From: Bostrychus sinensis
Taxonomy: Eukaryota > Chordata > Actinopteri > Gobiiformes > Eleotridae
Direction: 5' to 3'
NCBI GenBank assembly: GCA_020698575.1
Contig: CM036258.1
Coordinates: 21,038,795 to 21,102,794 of the forward strand
Length of the DNA stretch: 64,000 nt
Under the pieces are notes generated by a model. The model ran no database searches. It was not told where the DNA came from and saw only the letters and a list, made by a program, of their open reading frames with translations. Below, one piece after another: positions 1 through 47,232 of this stretch (its first letter is position 1; every line of letters starts with the position of its first letter). A program made the position numbers and the translations under genes.

Positions 1-169
1 CAGTAGAGTCACTAATTAATGTGCTAGTTGATCACATACTGATCAATCACTCTACACATGGACAGACAGAATGAAAGTAACCTAACACTGCATAATACAT
101 AATACGTACCAATGTGTCACTGTAATAGTTTCACATTTGCCCTGACTAACAGTTTGTTTGTCCTCACAG

Positions 170-658
170 AGACATTAATGACAGTCCAGCCTGTTTGTTG
201 GGTAAGGTGAACCAGCTGGAGTCTATGGTGAGGATGCTTCAGGATGACCTCAAGAAGGTCAGTCAACTTAAAACACAGTTTTTGTTATGCACAACAATTT
301 CCAGATAACATTTGAAAAATACTTTTTATGTCCACTAACTTCAGTTTGGCCCTGTTTTGGCTGAAAAACAAACAGTATACAGTAGACTCACAGACTGTAT
401 TCAAATGCTATTTAAATGTTATTCTGCTTTCTGTCTTGATTTTACATCAAAAGTATGTTTTTTAAGCTCCCATTATGCTAATCTGATCTGACTGTTCTGC
501 TTTGTCACTAACAGGAGAAAGATGCAAAGACATCACTGCAGATACAGGTCCAAAGCTTGCGAGAGGACAACCAGCGTCTCCTGGAGGAGTCGTATAGTGC
601 TTCAGCCAAGCTCAAAAAGTTCACTGAGTGGGTCTTCAATACCATTGACATGAACTGA
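170..658 (+). CDS. sipa1l1: SIPA1L1 C-terminal coiled coil, last two coding exons (partial gene)
   Basis: Two exons are visible: 170-257 (after tcctcacag, donor gtcagt) and 515-658 (after ctaacag), ending in TGA at 656-658. The frame is continuous across the intron. The encoded end is a heptad-rich, charged helix (LESMVRMLQDDLKK, then LREDNQRLLEES) finishing in FTEWVFNTIDMN. This closely resembles, from memory, the terminal leucine-zipper region of the SIPA1-like (SPAR) family. These are Rap GTPase-activating, PDZ-containing scaffolds at the cytoskeleton and synapse. The catalytic and PDZ parts lie left of the window. The paralogue is chosen by neighbourhood: SIPA1L1 sits beside RGS6 in human. 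SIPA1L2 or L3 cannot be excluded from 76 codons alone. No frameshift or internal stop is seen. Confidence 0.85.
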
Positions 659-2035
659 CACATGACGCCACTGTGAGCCTGACCACTTCTCAAGCTCATC
701 TCAAACCTCAGAGTTTACTCTACATGGTCCATCAACAAACCAGTGCCAATATACTGTTAACTCTGCTGCCATAATGTTCATTCTCTGTGGTACATCCAAC
801 ACACGAAACTACAGTGTTTTGGTGCATATAAAGGGGAAATGAATAGTCCCGGCATGTTCTCCTCTCCTTGAGTTTTCGTATGTAGACAGCAAGAATTTAA
901 CTTGAGCCATTCACTGTCCTGATTTTGTTCCCCGAATAACTTAATTACAAGGTTACAAGCTAAGCTTCATTTCAGAAACAAATTAGAATGGCTATAATTG
1001 ATGTATGAGTTGGGGAACATTATCCCATATTCCTTTGAGAGATACTTTCTAAGAAGTGTCGAGAAATAACTTCAATCCTTCAAATTCAGTGATAAAAGAG
1101 CACTGACTATTTTTATTACTAACCAAAAGATGAAGCTATATTTGAGAATTAGAGATCTTCTAATAGAGTGTATGCTTTATGATCACAGTGTGGGTGCACA
1201 GTCAGACTCTTAATGTAAAAGCCTAGCATCTGTCTGTATTTACTGTGTAAAGAGTGTACAAGCCTGTACAATTTCTAGACGGTTATTGCAAATGTATAGG
1301 ACAACTGGTCACATACTAATGCAAAGAGAATATATTATAATAAACAAAGCATTAAAGGTGCCACGCAGAGTTTAAGATGTGTAGGTACATGACACTTATT
1401 TTCGCACCTCTGTCTCTCATATTGTATGTAAAGATATTTATGACAAATGGCCAAGAAAAGGTTAGATATCTGTATGTATTCTTCATTGATGGTTTTTTTT
1501 AGAAAACCAAAATATGGATTATTGAGCCAAGAATTTACAACATGTAAAATGCTATATGAAACTAACCCCTACTCAATCCATGGCATGCTTTAAGTCCTCA
1601 GTTAGATCCTCTATACATCTGACGGGTGCTGTTAATTTAAAATACATGATGAAATGTATGTATACCCTAAAATCCCTGCTACAGTGTTGTCTGTAGTGAG
1701 TAAAATTTATTGTATGCCTGATCTGGATTGGTCAGACACAAGAGTAACTATAACTAAGCCTCATCATTGTTTCCTTTTGTACTTATGATACTGTGCAAGT
1801 GTATATAAGCAGAGATTTGATAATCATCAGAATTTGCACCTTCATTCTTATTTTGTACAATTATTTTTTGACTTATATCTGCTTCGTAGGCCAGGATGTC
1901 ATGTGTGGAGTGGGACTATACCCTGAGCAGGACTCGGACAAATGAGTCTTAGAGCTGTACCTTTTTTCCAAATGTGTTTCCATTGAGCTGTGATGTGTAC
2001 AAATGTTTATATCTATTAAAAATATTTTGTTGGAC
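659..2035 (+). other. sipa1l1: Putative sipa1l1 3'UTR
   Basis: AT-rich, non-coding sequence follows the stop codon. An internal AATAAA lies at 1339-1344 and an ATTAAA at 2015-2020. The sequence after the second one (tttgttgg) is a reasonable cleavage region. Either site could be used, giving a long or short 3'UTR; another AATAAA at about 2346 could extend it. The end given is an inference. Confidence 0.5.
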
Positions 2036-3900
2036 TACAGTTTGGCTCAGAGGGAGTTTTTTTAGGGGTGGGTTCATGTGAGGTGGTCCAAACAGTAAAG
2101 TGATACCTGTCAGTGTCCTGCCATGCACAAGCCTCTTGCTGTTATTTATGATTAACACGGAGTTGCTGTTTTTCCACTTAGCCCTGATTACACAAGGCAG
2201 TTGGGCCTGACAGAGAGGAGCCTGAGCGGGACAGATTGATGGATGAGTGTTACCTGAAGGAGACATCCAGGTGAAGACATGGAAGTCTTTTGGAGCTGAG
2301 AAGTGGCTGCCAAGGGTGGTGTGGAGGAAATCGTCTACACCAAGAGAATAAAATGTCTGTCAGTTTTTTCCCAGATTTTCCCTGCACATAACATGCTTCA
2401 GTTCAATCAAAGTTTCTGATATTTTATTTAGAGAAAAATAAATGTCTAAGTGATATAAAATGTCACCAAATGTCATCAAAACCCACTGTACATTAATCAT
2501 AAATACCATGTTTATTTTTAAATGTACAATAAGCTATGGCCCAGCCTGATTGATGAGCAGATGAGCGCTTTTAAGTGGTATCGTGTTATTCCTATGGGTG
2601 GGTACTGTTAAACAACACCTTTGAGGTCAATACAGTTGAGTTAACATTTGCAGACCTTACACAGGCCTACATTGATATGCACATTAGTACACATATGGAA
2701 ATTGTTAATCTGATAAATTTACACTTAAATCTACAAAGAAATCTTGGTGGCAGTCAGTCAACTGGTGTTGCTCTCTGGCAGTGAACAGGCGGTTCAATAA
2801 TTTAGCATTAATACAGATTATGGCAGGCCTGGCCCCTTATAAAGCAGATTAGAGTTGTGTCTGTCTGTCAGTTGGTCTGTGGCCCTGTCTATCACCTTGT
2901 TATCACTGTTACTCCTTAATACCAGAAGATATGCTGCTTGTAGGTCACTGTAGTGGTGATCAGGGGGATGGGAGCTTATATACACTGTTATATGCTTGTG
3001 TATGGACAGAGATATAACAGTATCATAATAAAGTGGAGCATGGTGGGGTATAGAGCATTGTTAAAGCCCACTCTTTTACTGCTAAAAAGTATGAGAGGAA
3101 TCCCAATACCGTAGGCCGGTGGATGGTTTCACACTCTAATAGGCACGCCACTCACGCGGGTGTATGACCTCGGTTTCCCTTGGTAACCACATTTACTGAG
3201 ACCAGCAGTTTTTCAATTGTTCAAAATTCTCCCCACTTAATATATCTGGCTCCTAAACAATTACTGCTTTTGATAATGACAAAAAGACCTTTTATCTATT
3301 TCACAAACAAGAAGTCTTATCATTTGCCTGGAACACATTTCAAAAGCAGTGTTGGTAGAGGACCTCTGAGTGCACAACACCAAACTGGTACAGGCTGCTG
3401 AAAGGCAGCAGAAGAAGAAAAGCCCACTGGAGAGATGTGAGCGAGATGCTTCTTTGATAACTGGTGAACTGGTTCTGTCAACACAAACAGCTGTGCGTGC
3501 TTGTCCATGTATGTCTATGTGCTCACAGTGCATGCATGCGTTCACAAATTGGCCATGCTGTGTGTTTGTGGAGCATCTTCCTCGGGGGCTTTCAGGATCT
3601 CATTTATGGCAGGGAGAAGAGGTTCATTCGTTCGGGGGTTGTCATTTAAGCTTGGATGATTTCATACTTTCATGAAGGAGGAGAATAGCTTGGGATGTAG
3701 TACTGTCCATCTTTTCACAACATGATGTAATGGACTCTTTATACATGTGTACTGTAAATGCAAATGGAAAAAGCTTGTTCCTTCACAGAGAAATATTTAT
3801 AGCCTCTATGTGTTTGCTCAGTCACAATCATACTCTTACATTAGTATTTCAGTATCGTGATGAAATGTTTCTTATTTTCAGGATCAGTAGGTGCTGCTGC
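2036..3900. other. Intergenic spacer between sipa1l1 and rgs6
   Basis: No exon with supported splice sites, no recognisable transposon ends and no RNA gene were found. Short open frames exist on both strands but have no family resemblance and no splice context. The 3' part grades into the pyrimidine-rich stretch taken as the rgs6 promoter. Confidence 0.5.
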
Positions 3901-4373
3901 AGTGTGCTACCCTCCCTCTGTCCTGCTTTCTTTTCCACACACATACACACACCATCTCTCTTTTATACTCTCTCTAATTCCTTCATCCCTCCCCCTGGTT
4001 TCCAACTTGCTATTACACAGCATCTCCCTCTCTCTCCCCTCACACTCTCTTTGGCTGGAGCGCATGCACACGGCAAGAGGGGGGGTGGGTTTCAAACGAC
4101 ATGTGAGGATCTCCTCAACTGCCGGGGCCGGCCAGGACTTTTCAGGAAGAAGAGGAGGAATACTGCAGTGACCGTCTCTTGTTGCCGCTTCACTGCCTCC
4201 ATCCCCACTGTCTTCCTCCCTTCTTCTCTTCTCCACTTCTGCCAATTACACCATGGACCTGCCCTCTGCTTGTTGCTAAGGGGGAGCCAGCCGTGCAAGT
4301 GCAGCTGTGGGGAGTGCACACACCGCCGCGTGGAGTGGAGAGGAGTGGACTCGCCATTTATTTGGTTTATAAG
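3900..4373 (+). promoter_or_regulatory. rgs6: Probable rgs6 promoter and untranslated first exon
   Basis: A pyrimidine-rich tract (about 3904-4060) is followed by the most GC-rich stretch for several kb (about 4060-4350). It ends at ATAAG followed by GTAATC, a good splice donor, at 4373/4374. It lies 1.5 kb before the exon with the rgs6 start codon, whose acceptor (cttgacag, 5820-5827) sits upstream of the ATG, so an upstream non-coding exon is required. Within it ACACCATGG at 4249-4257 starts a 9-codon open frame ending in TAA at 4277-4279, a possible uORF. No TATA box is evident. The transcription start cannot be placed by eye. Confidence 0.4.
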
Positions 4374-5827
4374 GTAATCAGTGGATGCAGTAATGGCAAG
4401 GTGTCACAGATGTTGCACAGCATTTCGCTGCTTTAATGGTGTCAGTGTTTCACAGCGCATGACTTAAACTATTATAGTTTTTTTAAGATATGTACAAAGC
4501 TATCTGTTTTAAAAGTCAACGTACTGTATACAGTTCAGCCACATTTTATGCATGTATTTGACACACTTTGTCAGCTCCCGGACAGGCCCTCTTTACTCAC
4601 AGCTTCTTCCACAGGGGACCTATTCCACTCACTATTGTTCCTCTCAAGCAGGTGCTATGCAATCCATAACGCCTGTCTATCTTTATGCCCCCGAGGCGCA
4701 CGCTGCAAAGATTAGCTGCCTAATGTTTTCAGACTCCAAAAAGAGCAACACAACGTTGGCCAATGGGAAGTGCTTTCTATTCTGCTGCCTTATACTTCTA
4801 ATAACAACAGTGAGGCGAGAGCAGGTGATTACTTGTGCATTCATGCATGTGATCAAGCTTCCACTGAGTAATAGATTGAAATGTGTGGTGACCAAGCCAC
4901 CTAGAGCGTCTCCTGTTGCTACCATTATCCCAGAATCAGCACTTGTTAAAAACTTGCACAGTTGCATAATTTACTGAATCCCCTGCCTTGGGCATTCCTT
5001 TTGCAAGATGCACTGTTACTAATTGAATTCATGTATGAAGATTTCATATTGTGCTTGCATAAAATCCTGTCTGAAGATAACATTCTATGGTGAATACAGA
5101 TCATCAAACACTGTAGTGAAAGTAGACCATAAAGGAAAGCTGTATACTTTTTATTGAATATGTAGAAATGATTATGTAGTCACCCTTTTCAAGTCTTGTC
5201 AAAAGGTCTTGGAAATGGTTTAACCTGTTTAAATGGCCAGGAGCCCTCAGCGGCAAAGGGTAGAGCAAGCTATGGGGGCTTGTTGAAGCGGTCGGCAGAT
5301 GAGGTTATGGAAATCCTTAGTTAAGCGGAATTAATTCTCCTGAGAGAGTATAATAGAGGGAGGGATGGGAAGCAGGGATGCAGGCCGCAGAACGGGGATG
5401 TGTGGAGGTTGTAAATAAATTGCTTAACGGCGGTTCGTGAAGCATGTAGTTAATAAGAATAGGAGTTACACTGGATGTGAGGTAACCATCATATGATTGC
5501 AGTTAATGGAGCAGATCATTTTAACACTTAGACAACAAGTGACCTGAGCACAAAACATACTGTACAAACCGTTTAAGATGTTTAAGAGTTGCGCAATAGT
5601 TATTATGCATTCTCCAACTGAGCCCTCTTATCTGTCCCTTCAGTGACAGGCATCCCATTTTCCAGACAAACATTTTCGGCAGCTGAATGTCACAACGATA
5701 AACACGGGGAGGAATTTTTTACTCCCCCGGGGGAAATAAAACAGCTGACTGATGTTTATCAAATTGTCATTTTACATTCTGCCTCTGTCTTTGCTGCACT
5801 CATGTTGTGCCTCTGTTTCCTTGACAG
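4374..5827 (+). other. rgs6: Putative first (5'UTR) intron of rgs6
   Basis: The intron runs from the GTAATC donor at 4374 to the acceptor AG at 5826-5827. A second AG at 5839-5840 could serve instead. No exon or transposon is recognised inside. The stretch 5220-5480 is less AT-rich than its surroundings and could be a regulatory element, but only comparison with other fish would show that. Confidence 0.35.
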
Positions 5828-5845
5828 GGTTGTGTTTCAGAAAAG

Positions 5846-41923
<36,078 letters not shown>

Positions 41924-43905
41924 CACACCGCGTGCTGGAGGGGCACAGTCAGACCCTGTTGGCCCGACGGGCTGACCAGGACAGGGACAATAAGGCAGGG
42001 AGCTGGAGCTCGCTACTACTGCAAAAGCTACCAGACAGCACTCGCAGGACTGCTGCTGCCGTTCTCAGAGCAGCACTGTGCAGCCTGCTGAGGTTCAAAG
42101 ACAAGCCTCGGTCCAAATACACACTCACGGCATGCAGCGTACAGTATTAGCACATTGAGACTAGGGCTGCCTCATCACTTCTGTGGGACATCTGGCTCTT
42201 TGTCTGTTTCAGATGTTTCATATTTACATGTATAAGCACATCTCAGAGAATGCAGAATTATTATTCAGTCAATATTATATGGCACATTTTTGGATTCTTT
42301 TGTCATGAAATTTAGATTTTTTTAAAGGGTCAAAAAGACCCTTTGAGCCACAATTTTATATCTCTGTACCTACACCACAGTCAGCAATAAATGACAGGTG
42401 ACCAGTTTTCAGTTTAAAACAAATATATCCAAGCTCTCTTTATATCAATAATATTTCTGTTATTTCTGTTTCTTATAAAGTACATGACATATTGGATCAC
42501 TAATGAAAAGCAGCAGCAATCAACACTGTTTTTCTGCAGTCTACATAAATTGATTTGTCCCATGCTTCATTACATTCCAGAATCTGGCATAAGGGCTTAA
42601 TGTTGCATTCACTTTGCAATATTGCATGTTCCATTGAAATGTCTATACTGGAAAATGAATATTGTGTTTTTATAACAGTGCTTTGAAATGAGATTTGTGG
42701 AACCAAGAGCTGATAAATTTGCTGTTCCAATTGTCAAAACGGACCAGTGCTTTCACAAGTTATATAATAAGCTGGAATGATGAAATGTAGAGAAAGGCTG
42801 CATCACTGTAGGTGCTGGTTTTATATACCTGGTCACGGTTAAAGAGCGCACATATGAAATAGCATTCACTTGCTGCTTCAAATTACTAGTGCCATGTAAT
42901 TGTGTTGAAAACCACAGGGGCAATGTTACAAGATATACCTAATCATCTTTCTAATGTCTGTCTATTGTTCTGTGGTTCTAAACATCTGAAAGGCCTACTG
43001 CCAGTTGTGGGCCTGTTATAGTCTAGTCTAGTCTTTTATTTTTCCTTTTTAAAGCATGCATATTTCATCCTCAGCCTCACTTCTTTTGGTAATATGTGTG
43101 CCATAAGTTTATCTATTTTTTTGTTTTGTTTTCAACTGTTGCATGTTGTTGGACTATGAAGCGATATCAGGAGGAGATGGATTGTTCTCTTGAAGACCGA
43201 ACAAAGTCACAACTTTCAGAAACTCTGAAACTGGGAACAAAATGTCACCCATTTTGAGTGCTCCATTGCTCCACTGAGGCCTCTTGCAACTTCAGCCTTC
43301 TTCTACTTGGACTGAGGAGATTCTAGTCACACAGCTCCCCCATGTGGCCAGTGGCTGCTACAATTCTGTAGTAGTACTTAGGACTACTGAATGAATGAAT
43401 CATATATTATTTTATATTAGAGATGTACAGGTCATATTAAAATTATTATTATTGTCACAAACCAATAACCTCTTGAATATATGGTAGAGAGAGATGCTTA
43501 AATCAATGTACCAAATGTTATTCTCAGCACAAACACGTTGACACTACAGTATGTATAGAGAGCATTGTAGATGTAAATTGGCTAAATGTCATTGAAAGCA
43601 CACTGTATGACATGGGCACATTACTATGCATGTAACATAATCAGGGTATTTTGTGCTTTTAGTTTTTTAATCAGCAAGTAAACTACTGGCACTCGATACA
43701 CTAAAGCACCTGTTATTTATCCATAGCTACCAAATAATAAAAGCTCTGGACCTGTCTCCTGTGACAATTTCTGTCTGCTAGATTAAAAATATCCCAATCT
43801 TAAGATATCTGAGGGAAATCCATAATTATTTCTTCTTAAGTTGGACTGGACAATACCCATTCTGAAGAAGGATGTTATGTAATAAAGGACCAATTAAGTA
43901 AAAAC
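41924..43905 (+). other. rgs6: Putative rgs6 3'UTR
   Basis: AT-rich non-coding sequence follows the stop. AATAAA hexamers occur at 43736-43741 and 43881-43886, either of which could end the transcript. The opposing dpf3 transcript seems to end near 44389, leaving only about 0.5 kb between the converging genes. The exact ends are inferred. Confidence 0.45.
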
Positions 43906-44388
43906 TACTGCTGAATTTATGGTTAGCTAGTGTAGGTTAATAGCCTGCTAAAAACCAAGCTTATTAAATATAGAATAGAAAAATATGATGGCATTAACAT
44001 AATAACCATGTATAAGACATAACCTATATTTTATACTCACACTGGAAATCAGCATAGAGGAAACCATAGACCTAGTCCATGTTAAGATTGCTTTTGTAGT
44101 GCTTTAAACCTGCCAGCACAACACCTATGTTTCTAAGCCTAATATAAATGTCCATATAGTTTTCTAGCAGTTGCTGGACTTCAGACTGATTTCTCAAGCA
44201 GCACCTACCAATCAATATCCCTGAGCTGCAGCCGCCTTCTTGTCCTGTTCCAATTTAAAGCCTGGGCCTTGTGCTGCCATCGCAAACTCTAGTGGTATTT
44301 TTCCACTTGGTATGCTCCTGCAAGTCTGAAGGTCAGTCTAAAAATCCATATAGAAAAAGAAAACATCCACTCATTCACTGTTTTTGTG

Positions 44389-46875
44389 TTTATTTTCTCA
44401 GAACAATAAAAATAGTTTAACAAACAAAGACTTCATTCTCTTCATTTCAACGTATTTACAGCTGAAAATGAAACAAACCCAGTCATGTCTATTTCATCTC
44501 CTCTTGGCTCCATTCCCACCCAGAGTCTCCCTCTCCGACGCTAGAGAGTACCAGGGCCTATTGCTGTGTCTTTGACGAGGTATACAGGCTATCCAATGAT
44601 AGGTGACGTTAAAGTGGACACACTGACTTTTGCATTCTTTTGTTCAGATTGACCATGCCAGGCCTGTTTTCATATAATGATAATGTTACGTAGGTTACAA
44701 TGACACTTGGTTCCACTTTCTGGCATGACTTTGGAAGGAAGAGACACATTTTTCTAACAACACAGAGAACAGGAGGTTATTGACAGGCAGCACATCCGTT
44801 CCATGTCCCAGAGAGATGCACTGCTGTGTGGAGGGTCCCTGAGGGAGGTGAAGACAGATGGTTTTGGATGCACATGCAAGTCCTAACAGACACTGGATTA
44901 ATGATTCAGGGAGGCTATTATTACATTGCAGCAATAGTGAGTAATCACACAGAGGCACACAGACCTCTTCACTCAGATGTGCAACCTACAGGCCAAAAGA
45001 GGCTATTCAATGTTCTTTAAGAACTGTCAAATGCAATTAAGTTTTTAAAAGCACTCAACGGAAATGTGACAATAACTTGGCTATACAGTTTACATCTGAG
45101 CTGACACATCTCTAGTAACCATTTTGGAGATGAATGTCACTTCACAATCTGCTGCCACAGTCGTTTTAATAGTAAGGAAAAGAGCAGAGGTTTCACATGG
45201 TTGACAAAGCAGAAGCATCTTATTGCAGTTTTTTTTTTTCCTTTTAGCATGAGGCTGCAGTATCCCAGACCTTCTGAGGGTTTGTTGTACTGGGATCCTG
45301 GGTGGCGTTCGTGTTCCTGGATGCCAACTCAATACAATCACACGACTCAGTGGCTGAACAATCAACAGCAGAAGAAATCAAAGATGCCTGAGTAGTTGAG
45401 GCTATTGTGCACCTGATCAGGACAGAGGTATCCATACAGTAGAATAAGAATGGTATAACTGAAACAAGTCAAAACACTGAAATATTATACAACAAAAAAG
45501 GGAAGCAAAAAATGATCAATTACTGCAATTCATTCAAGGCAGAATGAACTCATAGAAAGCCAAAAGCCCAGGAAAAGCTTTAGCGTCCAGCGATCACACA
45601 GTAGTCCAGAGGTCTGCGTGTCGTTGTGGTGGAGTTGAGCACCATCTCTATGGCTGGGGTCAGAGGGGTCCGCAGTCCAATCAGGTTGGAGGGTCATGGC
45701 TGTCAGAGCTGGTTTCCAGTGCAGAGCGGCAGGCTGGCACAGTGATGAGGATAATGACGTCTTAGTGTCACATCGGATCACACAGCAGGAGTGGGCAGGA
45801 TGGACCCTGGGGCCCAGTGCACCCTTTGGGCACAAACAGTAAAAGGCCTGTCCTTAGTGTTCCCATAGTTCAGTAGAGTTCCAGCACAGTGCACCAAGGA
45901 TGAAAGAAGCTGGAGCTCTTCACATATCAAATGTTCACAAGTGATCAATACATAGCGTCAGGGGAACAGTTGCTGCAATTAAGCCACATGGCTTTTACAA
46001 GTAGTGGATGCCTTTTCATCCATTCAGTCAGTTTTATTAGGCCTGAATCAGGAGGGACGTGAAGGCTCATTAGTTCTGAGGTTAAATCCTCTTCTTCAAT
46101 GTTCACGTCCAGCCAATATGCTAAGTGCTCCTGTGCAACACAGACAACACATATGCATGTCACAAATTGGTCCAAATACCACTGGGAAAAGTAATTTGAT
46201 GAGCTTAAAATGTAAAAAAAATAAAATAAAATAAAAAAATACATCCAAGTACATATATGCATTTTATAAATGTATATATACATGAATTCGATTTTAAGAA
46301 ACTTACCTTTCAGTTCCCAATATTTAAAAAGGTCATTGATAGCATCTTCATCCAAATATATTAAGGGGCCTTCACCATACATTTCCTTGGTTCCTTCATA
46401 ATTATACAAGTTTAGTCCAAAATTAGAGCAGAATAGTCCTTCAAATGGACAAATTATTCACTAACATCAAGCAGCTCAAGTCCAGTCTGCAGTGACATTT
46501 AAATGTCTTCCATTTCATAAAAAAAATCTTCAACTGTTAAAATGTCTCCAGTGTTTTTGTTCTTTATATACGGATAATCCTTCTGCTCCAGTGACAGAGA
46601 AAAACACTCCAACATCTTCAGTTTGCATGAAGTCATTGTCAAAAAACTCTGACAATCATTCATTGCTTTAAAAGTTAATAGATATATATATTTATATATA
46701 AAAGATGTTCATAAATTACTCAACAGCGTTCAGTAGATAAAATACCACTTGCATTTCTGTCCTGAAATTTTCACTTTGTGCTTTCTGCAAACAAACAAAA
46801 AATTGAAAAAAGAAGCAGCTGATTTTTGCCAGAGGTTAATCCATATTTAAAAAACATTTTGTTGTTAAAGGTACT
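44389..46875 (-). other. dpf3: Putative dpf3 3'UTR
   Basis: Sequence after the dpf3 stop (46876-46878) shows no further exon encoding PHD fingers. A reverse AATAAA at 44389-44394 is a likely transcript end, giving a 2.5-kb 3'UTR. Open frames of 48 and 66 codons near 46305-46450 and 45948-46145 are discussed in the findings. Their splice phases do not agree with one long product. Confidence 0.45.
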
Positions 46876-47232
46876 CTATCTGTGTCGACTGGAGATGCCA
46901 TTGCTGTTGGCAGTGGGTTCCTCCAGATCGTCATCCTCAAAGCCGTGAAAAGTGGATGTGTCACTCTCTGAGGTGGTTCCGAACAGCTCCTCGGCTCCAG
47001 TAAATGTCCCGTCTTCCTTTTCGTCCCCACAGTCAGCTGGGAGTGAGAAAATGTCAGCAATAGAAATCAGAAAATAAGTATTATAAAATATCTAAAGAAC
47101 ATTTATTTTGTATGTACTCACCTATGCACTGGCAGACAGAACAGGGAGATCCAGATTTACCCGTTTTCTTTGAACCATGGCATTTAGTACAGTAGTTGTT
47201 GGGAATGTTTGCCCCACCTGGACCTTTTGGGC
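46876..47232 (-). CDS. dpf3: dpf3 C-terminal exons with atypical cysteine cluster
   Basis: Exon 47122-47232 encodes PKGPGGANIPNNYC, as in other d4 proteins, but then TKCHGSKKTGKSGSPCSVCQ instead of the usual PHD1 start (CDFCLG and following). Exon 46876-47036 continues ADCGDEKEDGTFTGAEELFG and TSESDTSTFHGFEDDDLEEP, ending NGISSRHR and TAG. Cysteines are spaced C-x2-C-x12-C-x2-C-x-C-x3-C, which could bind one zinc. No PHD1 remainder or PHD2 exon is found up- or downstream in the window. Confidence 0.85.

Noticed and set aside
3730..4377. 215-codon open frame on the plus strand
   Set aside because: Low-complexity Ser/Leu/Pro-rich translation of a pyrimidine-rich promoter and 5'UTR region, with equally long frames in the other frames and no family resemblance.
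45530..45835. 101-codon minus-strand frame below dpf3, tested as PHD-containing dpf3b exons
   Set aside because: Cysteines do not follow the C4HC3 pattern and no CDDCD-type motif occurs; treated as 3'UTR.
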